Below, piece after piece: positions 48,148 to 55,924 of a stretch of DNA of 64,000 nt; the stretch's first letter is position 1; each line of letters begins with the position of its first letter. The stretch covers positions 62,001-126,000 of the forward strand of contig NZ_JACJVI010000008.1 in NCBI RefSeq assembly GCF_014237835.1, read 5' to 3'. The notes under the pieces were generated by a model that made no database searches, was not told where the DNA came from, and was given only the letters and a program-made list of their open reading frames with translations. A program made the position numbers and the translations under genes. This stretch comes from Rhizobium sp. AQ_MP (GTDB lineage: Bacteria; Pseudomonadota; Alphaproteobacteria; Rhizobiales; Rhizobiaceae).

Positions 48148-49356
48148 ATGTCCTCATCGTTCCGCCAGATTGCGGCCAGGCCGCAGTTGGTCCTCCTCTC
48201 GATCATGATCTTCGTGCAAGGTTGCGCCTACGGCGCCACCCTGCCCTATCTCGGCGTGACGGCCATCGGGGCGCTCGGCATGAGCGACCAGGCCTATTCG
48301 GCGCTGACGGTGGTCGCCTCGATCATGACAGTAACCATCAGCGTCTCGCTTGGAATCCTCTCCGACGGCATGAGCGATCGGCGCCGGATGATCGCGCTTC
48401 TAGGGATTGCGGGCACCATCGGCTACGGGGCGATCTTCCTCTTTCCGTCAATCCCCGTCTTCGTCATCGCCACGGCTTTCGTCATTCCCTTCGCCCAGGC
48501 CGTGCATTCGCTGCTGTTTGCCTCGGCACGCATCCAGACGGCGGATCTTTCACAGCGGGACGCGGCAGCCGTCAACACCATCGTGCGCTCCTTCATGTCC
48601 GCGTCCTGGGTGGTGATGCCGGCGATCCTCGGCCTTGTCCTGGCGCAATCGGCGAACATGATTGGCGCTTGGGGCGCTGCAGCGGCTTGTACGCTTCTGA
48701 TCGCCGCCGCCGCTATGCTGCTGCTTGCGCCCCCGAAGGAAGGACGCGAGGCGGGCGGGACCACCGGTGCCGCATTTCGTGACGCTCTGCGCGAACTGGT
48801 CAGGGCGGACATGCTGGTGCGGATGATCGCGATGGCCGCCGTGACCGGGACGACCCGGCTTGCCGCCACGATATGGCCCCTCATTCTCACACTCGAACTG
48901 GGCGGCTCAACGCGGGACGTCGGCTTCATTGCTGCGCTGATCGCCTTCATCGAGATCCCCTTCATGCTGATTGCGGCCTCGCTCCTGAAGCGCTTCAGCC
49001 TGCTCGTCCTGATCGTCGCCTCGGCCCTTCTCTACGGTCTGCACATGGTGGGGTTCGCCTTTGCCACGGCGCCTTGGCATTTCTATGCGCTTGCTTTGCC
49101 GGGCGCGGCCACCGCCGCAGCGCTTCTTTCGTTGCCGATCACCTATTTCCAGGATCTGTTTCCGACGCGCCCGGGTCTTGGCACGGCCTTCATGCCGATC
49201 AATTCGTTCCTCGGAAATGCCGTGAGCGCTACCACTTTTGCGACGGGGGCGCATTTCTTCGGCTATTCCGGCACAGCCTGGCTCGGTCTTGCTTTGGCAA
49301 TCGTCGGCGTCGCCGGGCTGCTGGCCGTCGATCGGGGTCGGCTGAGACTGAGCTGA
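48148..49356 (+). CDS. MFS transporter, sugar-efflux (SetA-like) type
   Basis: A 402-residue membrane protein with 12 hydrophobic segments in two halves. The first cytoplasmic loop (LSDGMSDRRRMIALLG) matches the MFS A-motif. Residues 90-170 resemble the sugar-efflux Set family (VHSLLFASARIQTADL, then RSFMSASWVVMPAILG). The substrate is not known. It starts at ATG 48148, 92 bases after sthA, with no terminator evident between them. Confidence 0.85.
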   Translation: MSSSFRQIAARPQLVLLSIMIFVQGCAYGATLPYLGVTAIGALGMSDQAYSALTVVASIMTVTISVSLGILSDGMSDRRRMIALLGIAGTIGYGAIFLFPSIPVFVIATAFVIPFAQAVHSLLFASARIQTADLSQRDAAAVNTIVRSFMSASWVVMPAILGLVLAQSANMIGAWGAAAACTLLIAAAAMLLLAPPKEGREAGGTTGAAFRDALRELVRADMLVRMIAMAAVTGTTRLAATIWPLILTLELGGSTRDVGFIAALIAFIEIPFMLIAASLLKRFSLLVLIVASALLYGLHMVGFAFATAPWHFYALALPGAATAAALLSLPITYFQDLFPTRPGLGTAFMPINSFLGNAVSATTFATGAHFFGYSGTAWLGLALAIVGVAGLLAVDRGRLRLS

Positions 49357-49639
49357 GTTCTCAAGCCTTCAGAAAGCAGGGCACTCTCTTTCGTCCCAAA
49401 TGAACAGGCGGTTCGTGGCGGCGACCCGATCGGCTGCCATGGCACGGCTATCGGCGGGTTAAATGGTTGCACGATCGGCGGCCCCGAGGTGGGTGACGAT
49501 GATCGTAGCCTGAGCTGTCCTTTCCGGCACCCGTCTCCCGCCAGCCCGGGATCGATCAGAAGCCCGACAAAGCAAGTTCGACGAAGAGCGTGGCACTCCC
49601 GATCCTCCTTCGTCGCATGGAATCCTATACTCCCAGACA
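49357..49639. other. Gene-free stretch between MFS gene and tig terminator
   Basis: About 280 bases with no supported gene. Short open frames exist on both strands, but none has a ribosome site or recognisable protein pattern. The longest minus-strand frame runs through the tig terminator and the end of the MFS gene. No repeat or RNA structure stands out. Confidence 0.5.
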
Positions 49640-49641
49640 TG

Positions 49642-49667
49642 AAAAAGCCGCCCCGAAGGACGGCTTT
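49642..49667 (-). terminator. Rho-independent terminator of tig
   Basis: On the minus strand a 10-base-pair stem (AAAGCCGTCC with its complement) with a TTCG tetraloop is followed by TTTTTC. It begins 25 bases after the tig stop. Confidence 0.85.
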
Positions 49668-49692
49668 CTCTGAATTCAATACGGCGCGGAGA

Positions 49693-51171
49693 TTATTCGG
49701 CGTCGCCTTCGGCGGCCTTCTTCTTCGGAGCTGCCTTCTTCTTCGGAGCGGCTTCTTCGCCTTCGGCAGCGTCTTCAGCCTTGGCAGCAGCCTTCTTCTT
49801 CGGGGCTGCCTTCTTTGCCGGCTTGTCGCCTTCCTCGGCGTCGTCGGCGAGCAGCTCTTCCTTCGTTACCTTCTTGTCGGTGACGGAGACTTCAGCGAGA
49901 AGCTTGTCGATGACCTTCTCTTCGAAGATCGGCGCACGCAGGGACGCGGCAGCACCCGGCGTGTTGCGGAAGAAGTCGAGGATCTGCTTTTCCTGGCCCG
50001 GGAACTGCTGCAGCTGGGCAAAGAGCGAACGCTGCATTTCTTCTTCGGTCACTTCGATGCCGGCCTTTTCGCCGATTTCGGAGAGGACGAGGCCGAGGCG
50101 GACGCGACGCTCGGCAAGCGCCCGGTATTCTTCGCGGGCTGCTTCTTCGGTCGTGTCTTCGTCAGCGAAGGTCTTGCCGGACTGGGCGAGATCAGTGTTG
50201 ATCTGGCGCCAGATGTTTTCGAACTCGGCGTCGACGAGCTTCGAGGGCGACTCGAACTTGTAGAGCGTGTCGAGCTGGTCGAGGATCTGACGCTTGACCT
50301 TCTGGCGGGTGACGTTGCCGTACTGGCTTTCGATCTGGCCGCGGACGATTTCCTTCAGCTTCTCCACCGATTCGACGCCGAGCTTGGTGGCCAGCTCGTC
50401 GTTGATCTCGATGGCGGCCGGAGCAGCGACTTCCTTGACGGTGATGTCAAAGGTTGCTTCCTTGCCGGCAAGGTTGGCGGCCGGGTAGTCAGCCGGGAAG
50501 GTTACGGTGATGACCTTTTCGTCGCCGGCCTTGACGCCGACGAGCTGGTCTTCGAAGCCCGGGATGAAGCGGTTCGAGCCGATGACCAGTTCTGCGTCTT
50601 CGTCCTTGCCGCCGTCAAAGGCAACGCCGTCGACCTTGCCGAGGTAGTCCATGGTGACGCGGTCGCCTTCAGCGGCCTTGCCCTTCTTGGTTTCGAAGGT
50701 GCGGGCGCTTTCCGCGATCTTGGTGATCTGCTCGTTGATCTCGTCTTCAGAGACGTCGACCACTTCGCGCGTGACCTTGATGCCGTCGACCGACTTCAGT
50801 TCGATCGCCGGGATGATTTCGTAGGAGAGCGTGAATTCCAGGTCAGCCTGAGCGGACAGGATCTTTTCTGCTTCCTTCTCGTCCTCGGTCATGACGATTT
50901 CCGGCTGGGTCGCCGACTTTTCGCCACGCTCCGAGAGGATCGCCGACGGCTTGTCGCGGATGATCTCGTTGACGAGCTCAGCCATGATCGACTTGCCGTA
51001 CATCTTCTTGACATGGGCGACCGGCACCTTGCCCGGGCGGAAGCCGTTGATGCGGACCTTGTCCTTCACCTCGGCCAAGCGCTCGTTCATGCGCTGTTCC
51101 ATGTCCTTGGCCGGAACGACGACCTTGATTTCGCGCTTCAGCCCTTCAGCGAGCGTTTCGATAACCTGCAT
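49693..51171 (-). CDS. tig: Trigger factor
   Basis: Trigger factor is the ribosome-bound chaperone and prolyl isomerase. From the ATG at 51171 it has 492 residues. The ribosome-binding domain carries the signature GFRPGKVP (about 42-49), the FKBP-type PPIase domain lies at about 150-245 ([18 protein letters not shown]), and the helical chaperone domain follows. The last 40 residues form a Lys/Ala-rich tail that repeats AAPKKKAA three times, longer than in E. coli (432 residues). An AAGG site precedes the ATG. The open frame upstream runs into the tRNA-Leu gene and is not coding. Confidence 0.95.
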   Translation of the reverse strand: MQVIETLAEGLKREIKVVVPAKDMEQRMNERLAEVKDKVRINGFRPGKVPVAHVKKMYGKSIMAELVNEIIRDKPSAILSERGEKSATQPEIVMTEDEKEAEKILSAQADLEFTLSYEIIPAIELKSVDGIKVTREVVDVSEDEINEQITKIAESARTFETKKGKAAEGDRVTMDYLGKVDGVAFDGGKDEDAELVIGSNRFIPGFEDQLVGVKAGDEKVITVTFPADYPAANLAGKEATFDITVKEVAAPAAIEINDELATKLGVESVEKLKEIVRGQIESQYGNVTRQKVKRQILDQLDTLYKFESPSKLVDAEFENIWRQINTDLAQSGKTFADEDTTEEAAREEYRALAERRVRLGLVLSEIGEKAGIEVTEEEMQRSLFAQLQQFPGQEKQILDFFRNTPGAAASLRAPIFEEKVIDKLLAEVSVTDKKVTKEELLADDAEEGDKPAKKAAPKKKAAAKAEDAAEGEEAAPKKKAAPKKKAAEGDAE

Positions 51172-51357
51172 GTTCTTACCTTCATGTCGTGGCGGCCGTG
51201 CTCGGACAGCCGGTGGTTTTCCCTGAGCACGACGCCGGAATTGATTTTCCCGGACGTGGCTGCGTCGCAATTCGTCAACAATCTGCCAAGCAAAACGGCG
51301 CCGGACTGACGGGAGCCACACCTCGGTGCTTCTCTCATCGATCCCGCGCGGCTCAGC

Positions 51358-51442
<85 letters not shown>

Positions 51443-51590
51443 GTCCAAAAGCGCATGCTGCATCGCGCATGGCCCCTCCGGAGCGCGCGTCTCTATAACA
51501 CCCGTTTTCCCCCACGCAAAGGAAAAATGACAGTGTTGCAGGCCCCGCCGGACAGGCTTCACAGGCTTTGCAGCGAGAGAATGGCGCCGC

Positions 51591-52166
51591 TCAGTAGAGC
51601 GGCTCCTCGTAGAGCGGCTCGCCATCGAGCATCAGGGCGCGAATCTGTGCCTGACCGTCTTCGGAGACACGGGCTGCGACCGAGACTCGCCCCTCGTTGC
51701 GGCCGTCCTCGATCGGCTTGCCCTCGCCTTCGGGGACATAGAAGCGCTCGATGCCATACGAGACGATCAGGTTCCCGGCATTTTCCCATTCCCAGCCATA
51801 GATCGTGATCGGCTGGGACAGCAGGACGACGCTGCCATCTTCCGCTGCCAGCGGATCAAAAGATGCCTGGGAGACAATCCAGAAACCATCTGCCCCGGGC
51901 TTGAGACGCACATTGAGCCTCGCCACCTCGCCCTCCTTCGGTCGGGTGCCGGCGATCGAGGCCGTCGAGATATTCGAGATGTCATAGGTGAGGATGACAT
52001 AGTCGCCACGCAGCAAATCGCGGGGATCGACGGGCGCCGTCTTGAGCAGAATATCGGTTCCGGACCGCAAGATCGAGGCGCGCCCCTCGATCATGTATCC
52101 AAGGATCGCTGTCTGGACGAGCGCGACGAACAGCGCAGCGGCGGCAAAGGGTCTTGCGGCGATCAT
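51591..52166 (-). CDS. GDYXXLXY family protein
   Basis: A 191-residue protein with one N-terminal membrane helix (about 8-27) and an exposed domain. The family signature is LLRGDYVILTYDIS. The C-terminus carries an EEPLYEEPLY-like repeat (GEPLYEEPLY). The function is unknown. It starts as an ATGA overlap with the DUF2157 gene. These two families are commonly found together, which suggests a complex in the membrane. Confidence 0.82.
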   Translation of the reverse strand: MIAARPFAAAALFVALVQTAILGYMIEGRASILRSGTDILLKTAPVDPRDLLRGDYVILTYDISNISTASIAGTRPKEGEVARLNVRLKPGADGFWIVSQASFDPLAAEDGSVVLLSQPITIYGWEWENAGNLIVSYGIERFYVPEGEGKPIEDGRNEGRVSVAARVSEDGQAQIRALMLDGEPLYEEPLY

Positions 52167-53272
52167 GGCGTCACCTCGGAAACAGGCCGGGAGAAGCGGC
52201 GCTCCAGGCGAATGACGATGAAGGCGAGCACGGCGACCACGAGACCCGACAGCAGGAAGAAGGCTGAGGTTCCGAGGATGCTGTCGATCGTCTCGTAAGA
52301 GAGGAAAAGGACCTCTGCGGCAAAGGCACCATAGGCCAGGAAGCGCACAGCGCCGTTATCGCGTCCATCCAGCGCGATTGCGGCGATCGAAAGCGAAAGG
52401 ATGACAACGCCGAGCACGGCCGTCATCAGCGCATCGAGGCCGCTCAACTGAAAATAGGCATATCCTGTCAGGGCCATGACCAGAGCATAGAAGCTTCCCG
52501 ACGCGCCAAGCCGACGGTGAAGGCTCGCCAAGGGAGAGCGCGGCACCGTGAGGACCAGGAACACGACCGTTGCGACTGCGGCAACAGCGAGCGCATAAAC
52601 CTCGGCGCGTTCAAGGATCGTCATCCACCAGATCCAGACGATGAGAAGGATGTAACCGAAATGTTTGGCGCGGATGGCACCCGTCCAGTGCGCCAGCGCG
52701 AAAACTGCGATGGCCCCAACCGGCGGCCACCAGGCCCAGAGACCATGGGCGCCGATGTTCCAGCCGAAGCTGTCGAAGCCGCCGCCAAAGGTCGCCAGCG
52801 ACAAGGCTCCGGTAACAACTGCCAGCGCCCCGGACCGGAAAAGCGCGGCGGACATTGCGGTTACCACGAACCAGAGGAACATCGCCGAAAAGGTATCGCC
52901 GGAGAGATGATAAAGCTGGCCGATCAGCGCGATGGCCCCGCCGAAGGCTGCTGCGCCCATAATGAGCGCCCCGGCGGCAATGCGATCTGCGTCTCTGGAG
53001 CGCGCAATCAGTGCCGCGATATGGAAGACCCAGATCAGGGCGATGATACCGACCACCTTGACGAGACGCGGAATGAGCTCCCAGTTGGCGGCAATCAGCA
53101 TCAGCAGCGAGGCAGCGATCAACAGCGCCGCAAACATCGACAGGACACTGCCGATGCTGAAACCAGCGCCCCTGCGGTCCACATCCGCGAGCAGCCTTTC
53201 GGCCGTGCCTGCGTCGATCAATCCGCGTCCCACCCAGTCATCCAGGTCGCGCTTCAACCTACCCCTGTACAT
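52163..53272 (-). CDS. DUF2157 domain membrane protein
   Basis: A 369-residue protein with an N-terminal cytoplasmic helix-turn segment (RLKRDLDDWVGRGLIDAG, about 4-40, DUF2157) followed by about ten membrane helices. The start at 53272 has GGGG 9 bases upstream; an ATG two codons earlier (53278) is also possible. A longer frame to 53548 would run through the sRNA hairpins and is rejected. The function is unknown; it is coupled to the GDYXXLXY gene. Confidence 0.8.
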   Translation of the reverse strand: MYRGRLKRDLDDWVGRGLIDAGTAERLLADVDRRGAGFSIGSVLSMFAALLIAASLLMLIAANWELIPRLVKVVGIIALIWVFHIAALIARSRDADRIAAGALIMGAAAFGGAIALIGQLYHLSGDTFSAMFLWFVVTAMSAALFRSGALAVVTGALSLATFGGGFDSFGWNIGAHGLWAWWPPVGAIAVFALAHWTGAIRAKHFGYILLIVWIWWMTILERAEVYALAVAAVATVVFLVLTVPRSPLASLHRRLGASGSFYALVMALTGYAYFQLSGLDALMTAVLGVVILSLSIAAIALDGRDNGAVRFLAYGAFAAEVLFLSYETIDSILGTSAFFLLSGLVVAVLAFIVIRLERRFSRPVSEVTP

Positions 53273-53426
53273 ATTCATTATCCCCGTTAGTTCCGGCGCA
53301 ATCTGAAACGGTCGATGCCGAAAGACAAGCGGGGCGCCGGAACCTTCGCCGGGGGAATTGCAAGCCCATGCAAACATCGCATGCCTTCCATGCTGATTTT
53401 GCACTGCACAAAGTCGTATGTGTCGC

Positions 53427-53432
53427 CTATAT
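53427..53432 (+). promoter_or_regulatory. Candidate -10 element of the anti-SD sRNA
   Basis: CTATAT lies about 45 bases upstream of the first hairpin. No convincing -35 hexamer is seen at 16-18 bases, so the start point of the sRNA is uncertain. Confidence 0.3.
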
Positions 53433-53439
53433 TCATATT

Positions 53440-53595
53440 CAACAGAGCGACGGAACTTCTGGCGCTTCTTCTTCGACCCGCTTACTCCTCCTCCCAAAGC
53501 GGGATCGATTGACCAACGACACTCCTCCTCCCAGTCGTTGGTCTGCAAAAATGACGCTCACCGGACCTCCTCCCCCGGTGAGCGTTATTTTTTTG
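53440..53595 (+). ncRNA. Three-hairpin anti-Shine-Dalgarno sRNA (alpha-r14/NfeR1-like)
   Basis: Three consecutive stem-loops are visible. Hairpin 1 (53477-53503) has arms CCCGCTT/AAGCGGG. Hairpin 2 (53511-53543) has arms GACCAACGAC/GTCGTTGGTC. Hairpin 3 (53554-53585) has arms ACGCTCACCGG/CCGGTGAGCGT and is followed by TATTTTTTTTG, a strong terminator. The loops of hairpins 1 and 2 are an identical 13-mer containing CTCCTCCTCCC, and loop 3 reads ACCTCCTCCC. CCTCCTCCC loops complementary to Shine-Dalgarno sequences are the known mark of the Rhizobiales alpha-r14 family (NfeR1 in Sinorhizobium meliloti). The 5' end is approximate. Confidence 0.82.
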
Positions 53596-53596
53596 T
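53554..53596 (+). terminator. Terminator hairpin of the sRNA
   Basis: An 11-base-pair stem is followed by a TATTTTTTTT run. It is also the third aSD hairpin of the sRNA. Confidence 0.85.
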
Positions 53597-53697
53597 CCAG
53601 CCGCCACCTCAAGCCTTACCTGATCCGCACGGCCGCATGCGGGCGCCTGTTTAGCGATCCCTGTTCTGGATGATGCAACCGCTCAAAAAAGCATCAA

Positions 53698-53712
53698 TTA
53701 ACAAAGCGTTAA
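53698..53712. promoter_or_regulatory. Candidate CtrA-binding site
   Basis: TTAA-CAAAGCG-TTAA matches the CtrA box TTAA-N7-TTAA exactly. It lies about 140 bases upstream of the DUF1127 gene and just after the sRNA terminator. An ATGCAT direct repeat (53723-53738 region) follows. Functional only by motif match. Confidence 0.4.
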
Positions 53713-53849
53713 AGCCCCTGTTATGCATGTAATGCATGGGTGCTCTGCCGCATTATGTCTTCAATCATTTCGCATCGCAGCATATATTCGGCTCAACAAA
53801 TTCGAAGGGGCCCACGGATGGGTCCAAACCACCAAAGAGGTAGACCCAA

Positions 53850-53996
53850 ATGAACATCGCTCGCTCGCTCAACAACTGGCGCAAGTATCGTCAGACCGTC
53901 ACCGAACTCGGCCGCATGTCGGATCGCGAACTGCGTGACCTCGGCATTGGCCGCGACGACATCCGTCGCGTTGCCCGTCACGCCGTCAACGGCTGA
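53850..53996 (+). CDS. DUF1127 domain small protein
   Basis: A 48-residue basic protein, MNIARSLNNWRKYRQTVTEL at the start, then SDRELRDLGIGRDDIRR, which is the DUF1127 core. AGAGGT lies 8 bases before the ATG. In Agrobacterium, Rhodobacter and relatives such proteins affect RNA turnover, phosphate and carbon responses, and bind RNA. It lies 254 bases downstream of the aSD-loop sRNA. A short hairpin (53808-53825, arms GGGCCCA/TGGGTCC) sits in its leader, and a strong terminator follows. Confidence 0.9.
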   Translation: MNIARSLNNWRKYRQTVTELGRMSDRELRDLGIGRDDIRRVARHAVNG

Positions 53997-54033
53997 TCGG
54001 CCCCGGCTTCGGTCGGACCAGGACAGAACAGAG

Positions 54034-54067
54034 AACCCCGGATCTGCAGGCAGATCCGGGGTTTTTC
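54034..54067. terminator. Terminator between DUF1127 gene and nucleoside hydrolase
   Basis: A 13-base-pair stem (AACCCCGGATCTG and its complement, 4-base loop AGG-type) ends in TTTTTCTTT on the plus strand, 37 bases after the DUF1127 stop. It also lies 22 bases after the stop of the convergent nucleoside hydrolase gene. Confidence 0.85.
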
Positions 54068-54088
54068 TTTGCCTGCTGATGTCGGATC

Positions 54089-55054
54089 TCAGTCTTCGCG
54101 AACCGCGACTATCACGTCGTGAATGAGCTTAAGCACTGCCGGGGCATCGATCTCGGTGCAGATTTTCTGGCTTGGCAGATCACCGTCCCAATCGGAGGGA
54201 CCGAATCCGCGACCATCGGGCTTCTGGATCGTCTGGCCATCGGCGATGCCGCCGCAGACGACGCGGATCACACCACTGCGGGTCTTGAAAAGTTCCGGCG
54301 CCACGACATAGACGCAAGCGCAGCTGTCATGCACGACCATGCCGTCATCGACGAGGCCCTCGTAGAAGTCGATGTAGAACTGCGACAGGTCGAAGAGCAG
54401 GCGCGCGCGGCTGGTGCCGGCGGCGTCCCGGATGTCCGCCAGCTGCGAACGCGTCATGACCGTCTGCATGGTGACATCGAGACCGACGACGACCACCGGC
54501 CAGCGAGCGGTCATCACAACGTCAGCCGCTTCCGGGTCACCATGGATATTGGCTTCGGCCGCCGGCGTCACGTTACCGTTGACGTCGAAGGCGCCGCCCA
54601 TAATGACGATCTCCTTGACGAGATTGACGATCTCCGGGTCTTCCTTCAGCGCGTTGGCGAGGTTGGTCATGCGTCCGACGGCAACGATGGTCACCTCGCC
54701 CGGATTGTCGCGGACCGTCTCGACGATAAAGCGATGGGCAGGCCGCGGATCGGGATGCACATCCGTCACCTCGGGCACGCCGATATTGCCGAGACCGTCG
54801 TCGCCATGGATGAATTTCGGTGGCTCGTGGCTGACGCGATGGGGAATGAATGTCTCCCCGGCGCCGCGAGCGACAGGGGCGTCAATCTTCCATTCGCGCT
54901 TCAGGAACAGCGCGTTGCGCGTGGTCACATCGATTTCGGCGTTGCCGAAGACCGTGGTGATGCCGAGCAGGTCGATCTCCGGATGATGATGCAGGAAGAG
55001 GAGCGCCATGGCGTCATCGACGCCCGGATCCGTATCGAAGATGACCTTATGCAT
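54089..55054 (-). CDS. Inosine-uridine preferring nucleoside hydrolase family protein
   Basis: A 321-residue enzyme that hydrolyses the N-glycosidic bond of ribonucleosides in purine or pyrimidine salvage. The metal site DTDPGVDDAMAL is at the N-terminus, followed by NALFLKREW, VAVGRMTNLANAL, EIVIMGGAFDVNGNVTP and the C-terminal VHDSCACVYV region with the catalytic Asp/His block. Whether it prefers inosine-uridine or other nucleosides cannot be told. AAGGA precedes the ATG. Confidence 0.9.
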   Translation of the reverse strand: MHKVIFDTDPGVDDAMALLFLHHHPEIDLLGITTVFGNAEIDVTTRNALFLKREWKIDAPVARGAGETFIPHRVSHEPPKFIHGDDGLGNIGVPEVTDVHPDPRPAHRFIVETVRDNPGEVTIVAVGRMTNLANALKEDPEIVNLVKEIVIMGGAFDVNGNVTPAAEANIHGDPEAADVVMTARWPVVVVGLDVTMQTVMTRSQLADIRDAAGTSRARLLFDLSQFYIDFYEGLVDDGMVVHDSCACVYVVAPELFKTRSGVIRVVCGGIADGQTIQKPDGRGFGPSDWDGDLPSQKICTEIDAPAVLKLIHDVIVAVRED

Positions 55055-55144
55055 GGGAGAAGTCCTTTTCTTGTTGTTGTTGATCGGCGTCCGCCGGGCG
55101 GGCGCGACGATAGACCCGAAGCGTGACGACGGGAAGACGGGCGA

Positions 55145-55924
55145 TTAGGCGCTCGCCTTCTTCTTTTTCCCGACATTGCGCAGGACATGGCTGAAATCGG
55201 AATTGTAGAGGTCACTGTCGCGGAACTCGACATGGCCGAAGACCTTGCCGACCATGATCAGGGCGGTCCGCGTGATCTTCGCCTTGCGCACTTCCTCGGC
55301 CATATCCTTCAGCGTGGTGCGGATGAAGAGTTCATCCGGCCAGGTGGAGCGATAGGCGATGACAACAGGGCAATCCTCGCCGTAATAGGGCGTCAGCGTA
55401 TCGCGGATATGGGTGAGATTGCGAATCGACAGGTGGATCGCAAGCGTCGCCCGCGACTTGCCCAAAATCTCCAGCGTCTCGAATTCAGGCATCGACGATG
55501 CCTTCATCTCGGTGCGGGTGACGATGACCGTCTGGGCGATTTCGGGCAAGGTGAGCTCGGTCTTCAGCCGTGCGGCGGTCGCCGCAAAGGCCGGTACGCC
55601 GGGGACGACGTCATAGGGAATGCCGAGCGCATCGAGACGGCGCATCTGTTCGGCAATCGCGCCATAGATCGAGGGATCGCCGGAATGCACACGGGCGACA
55701 TCCTCGCCGCGCGCATGGGCTGCCTCGATCTCTGCGATGATCTCGTCGAGATGCATGGGAGCCGTGTCCTTGACGAGGGCATCCTCGGGCGCCGCCTTGA
55801 CGATCTCCTCCGGCACCAGCGAGCCGGCATAGAGGCAGACCGGGCAGCGCTCAATGAGGCGAAGGCCCCGCACGGTGATCAGATCGGGGGCTCCGGGGCC
55901 GGCGCCGATGAAATAGACGGTCAT
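55145..55924 (-). CDS. cobM: Precorrin-4 C11-methyltransferase CobM
   Basis: CobM methylates C11 of precorrin-4 in the aerobic corrin pathway. The 259-residue protein is a tetrapyrrole methylase with VYFIGAGPGAPDLITVRG at the N-terminus, a central VHSGDPSIYGAIAEQM, and VIAYRSTWPDELFIRTTL. It ends with KKKKASA. The start overlaps the CobJ stop as ATGA. It is the last gene of the cluster in this window. Confidence 0.94.
   Translation of the reverse strand: MTVYFIGAGPGAPDLITVRGLRLIERCPVCLYAGSLVPEEIVKAAPEDALVKDTAPMHLDEIIAEIEAAHARGEDVARVHSGDPSIYGAIAEQMRRLDALGIPYDVVPGVPAFAATAARLKTELTLPEIAQTVIVTRTEMKASSMPEFETLEILGKSRATLAIHLSIRNLTHIRDTLTPYYGEDCPVVIAYRSTWPDELFIRTTLKDMAEEVRKAKITRTALIMVGKVFGHVEFRDSDLYNSDFSHVLRNVGKKKKASA

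Noticed and set aside
49263-49679. A minus-strand open frame between tig and the MFS gene
   Set aside because: It runs through the tig terminator and the MFS 3' end, with no ribosome site or family resemblance.
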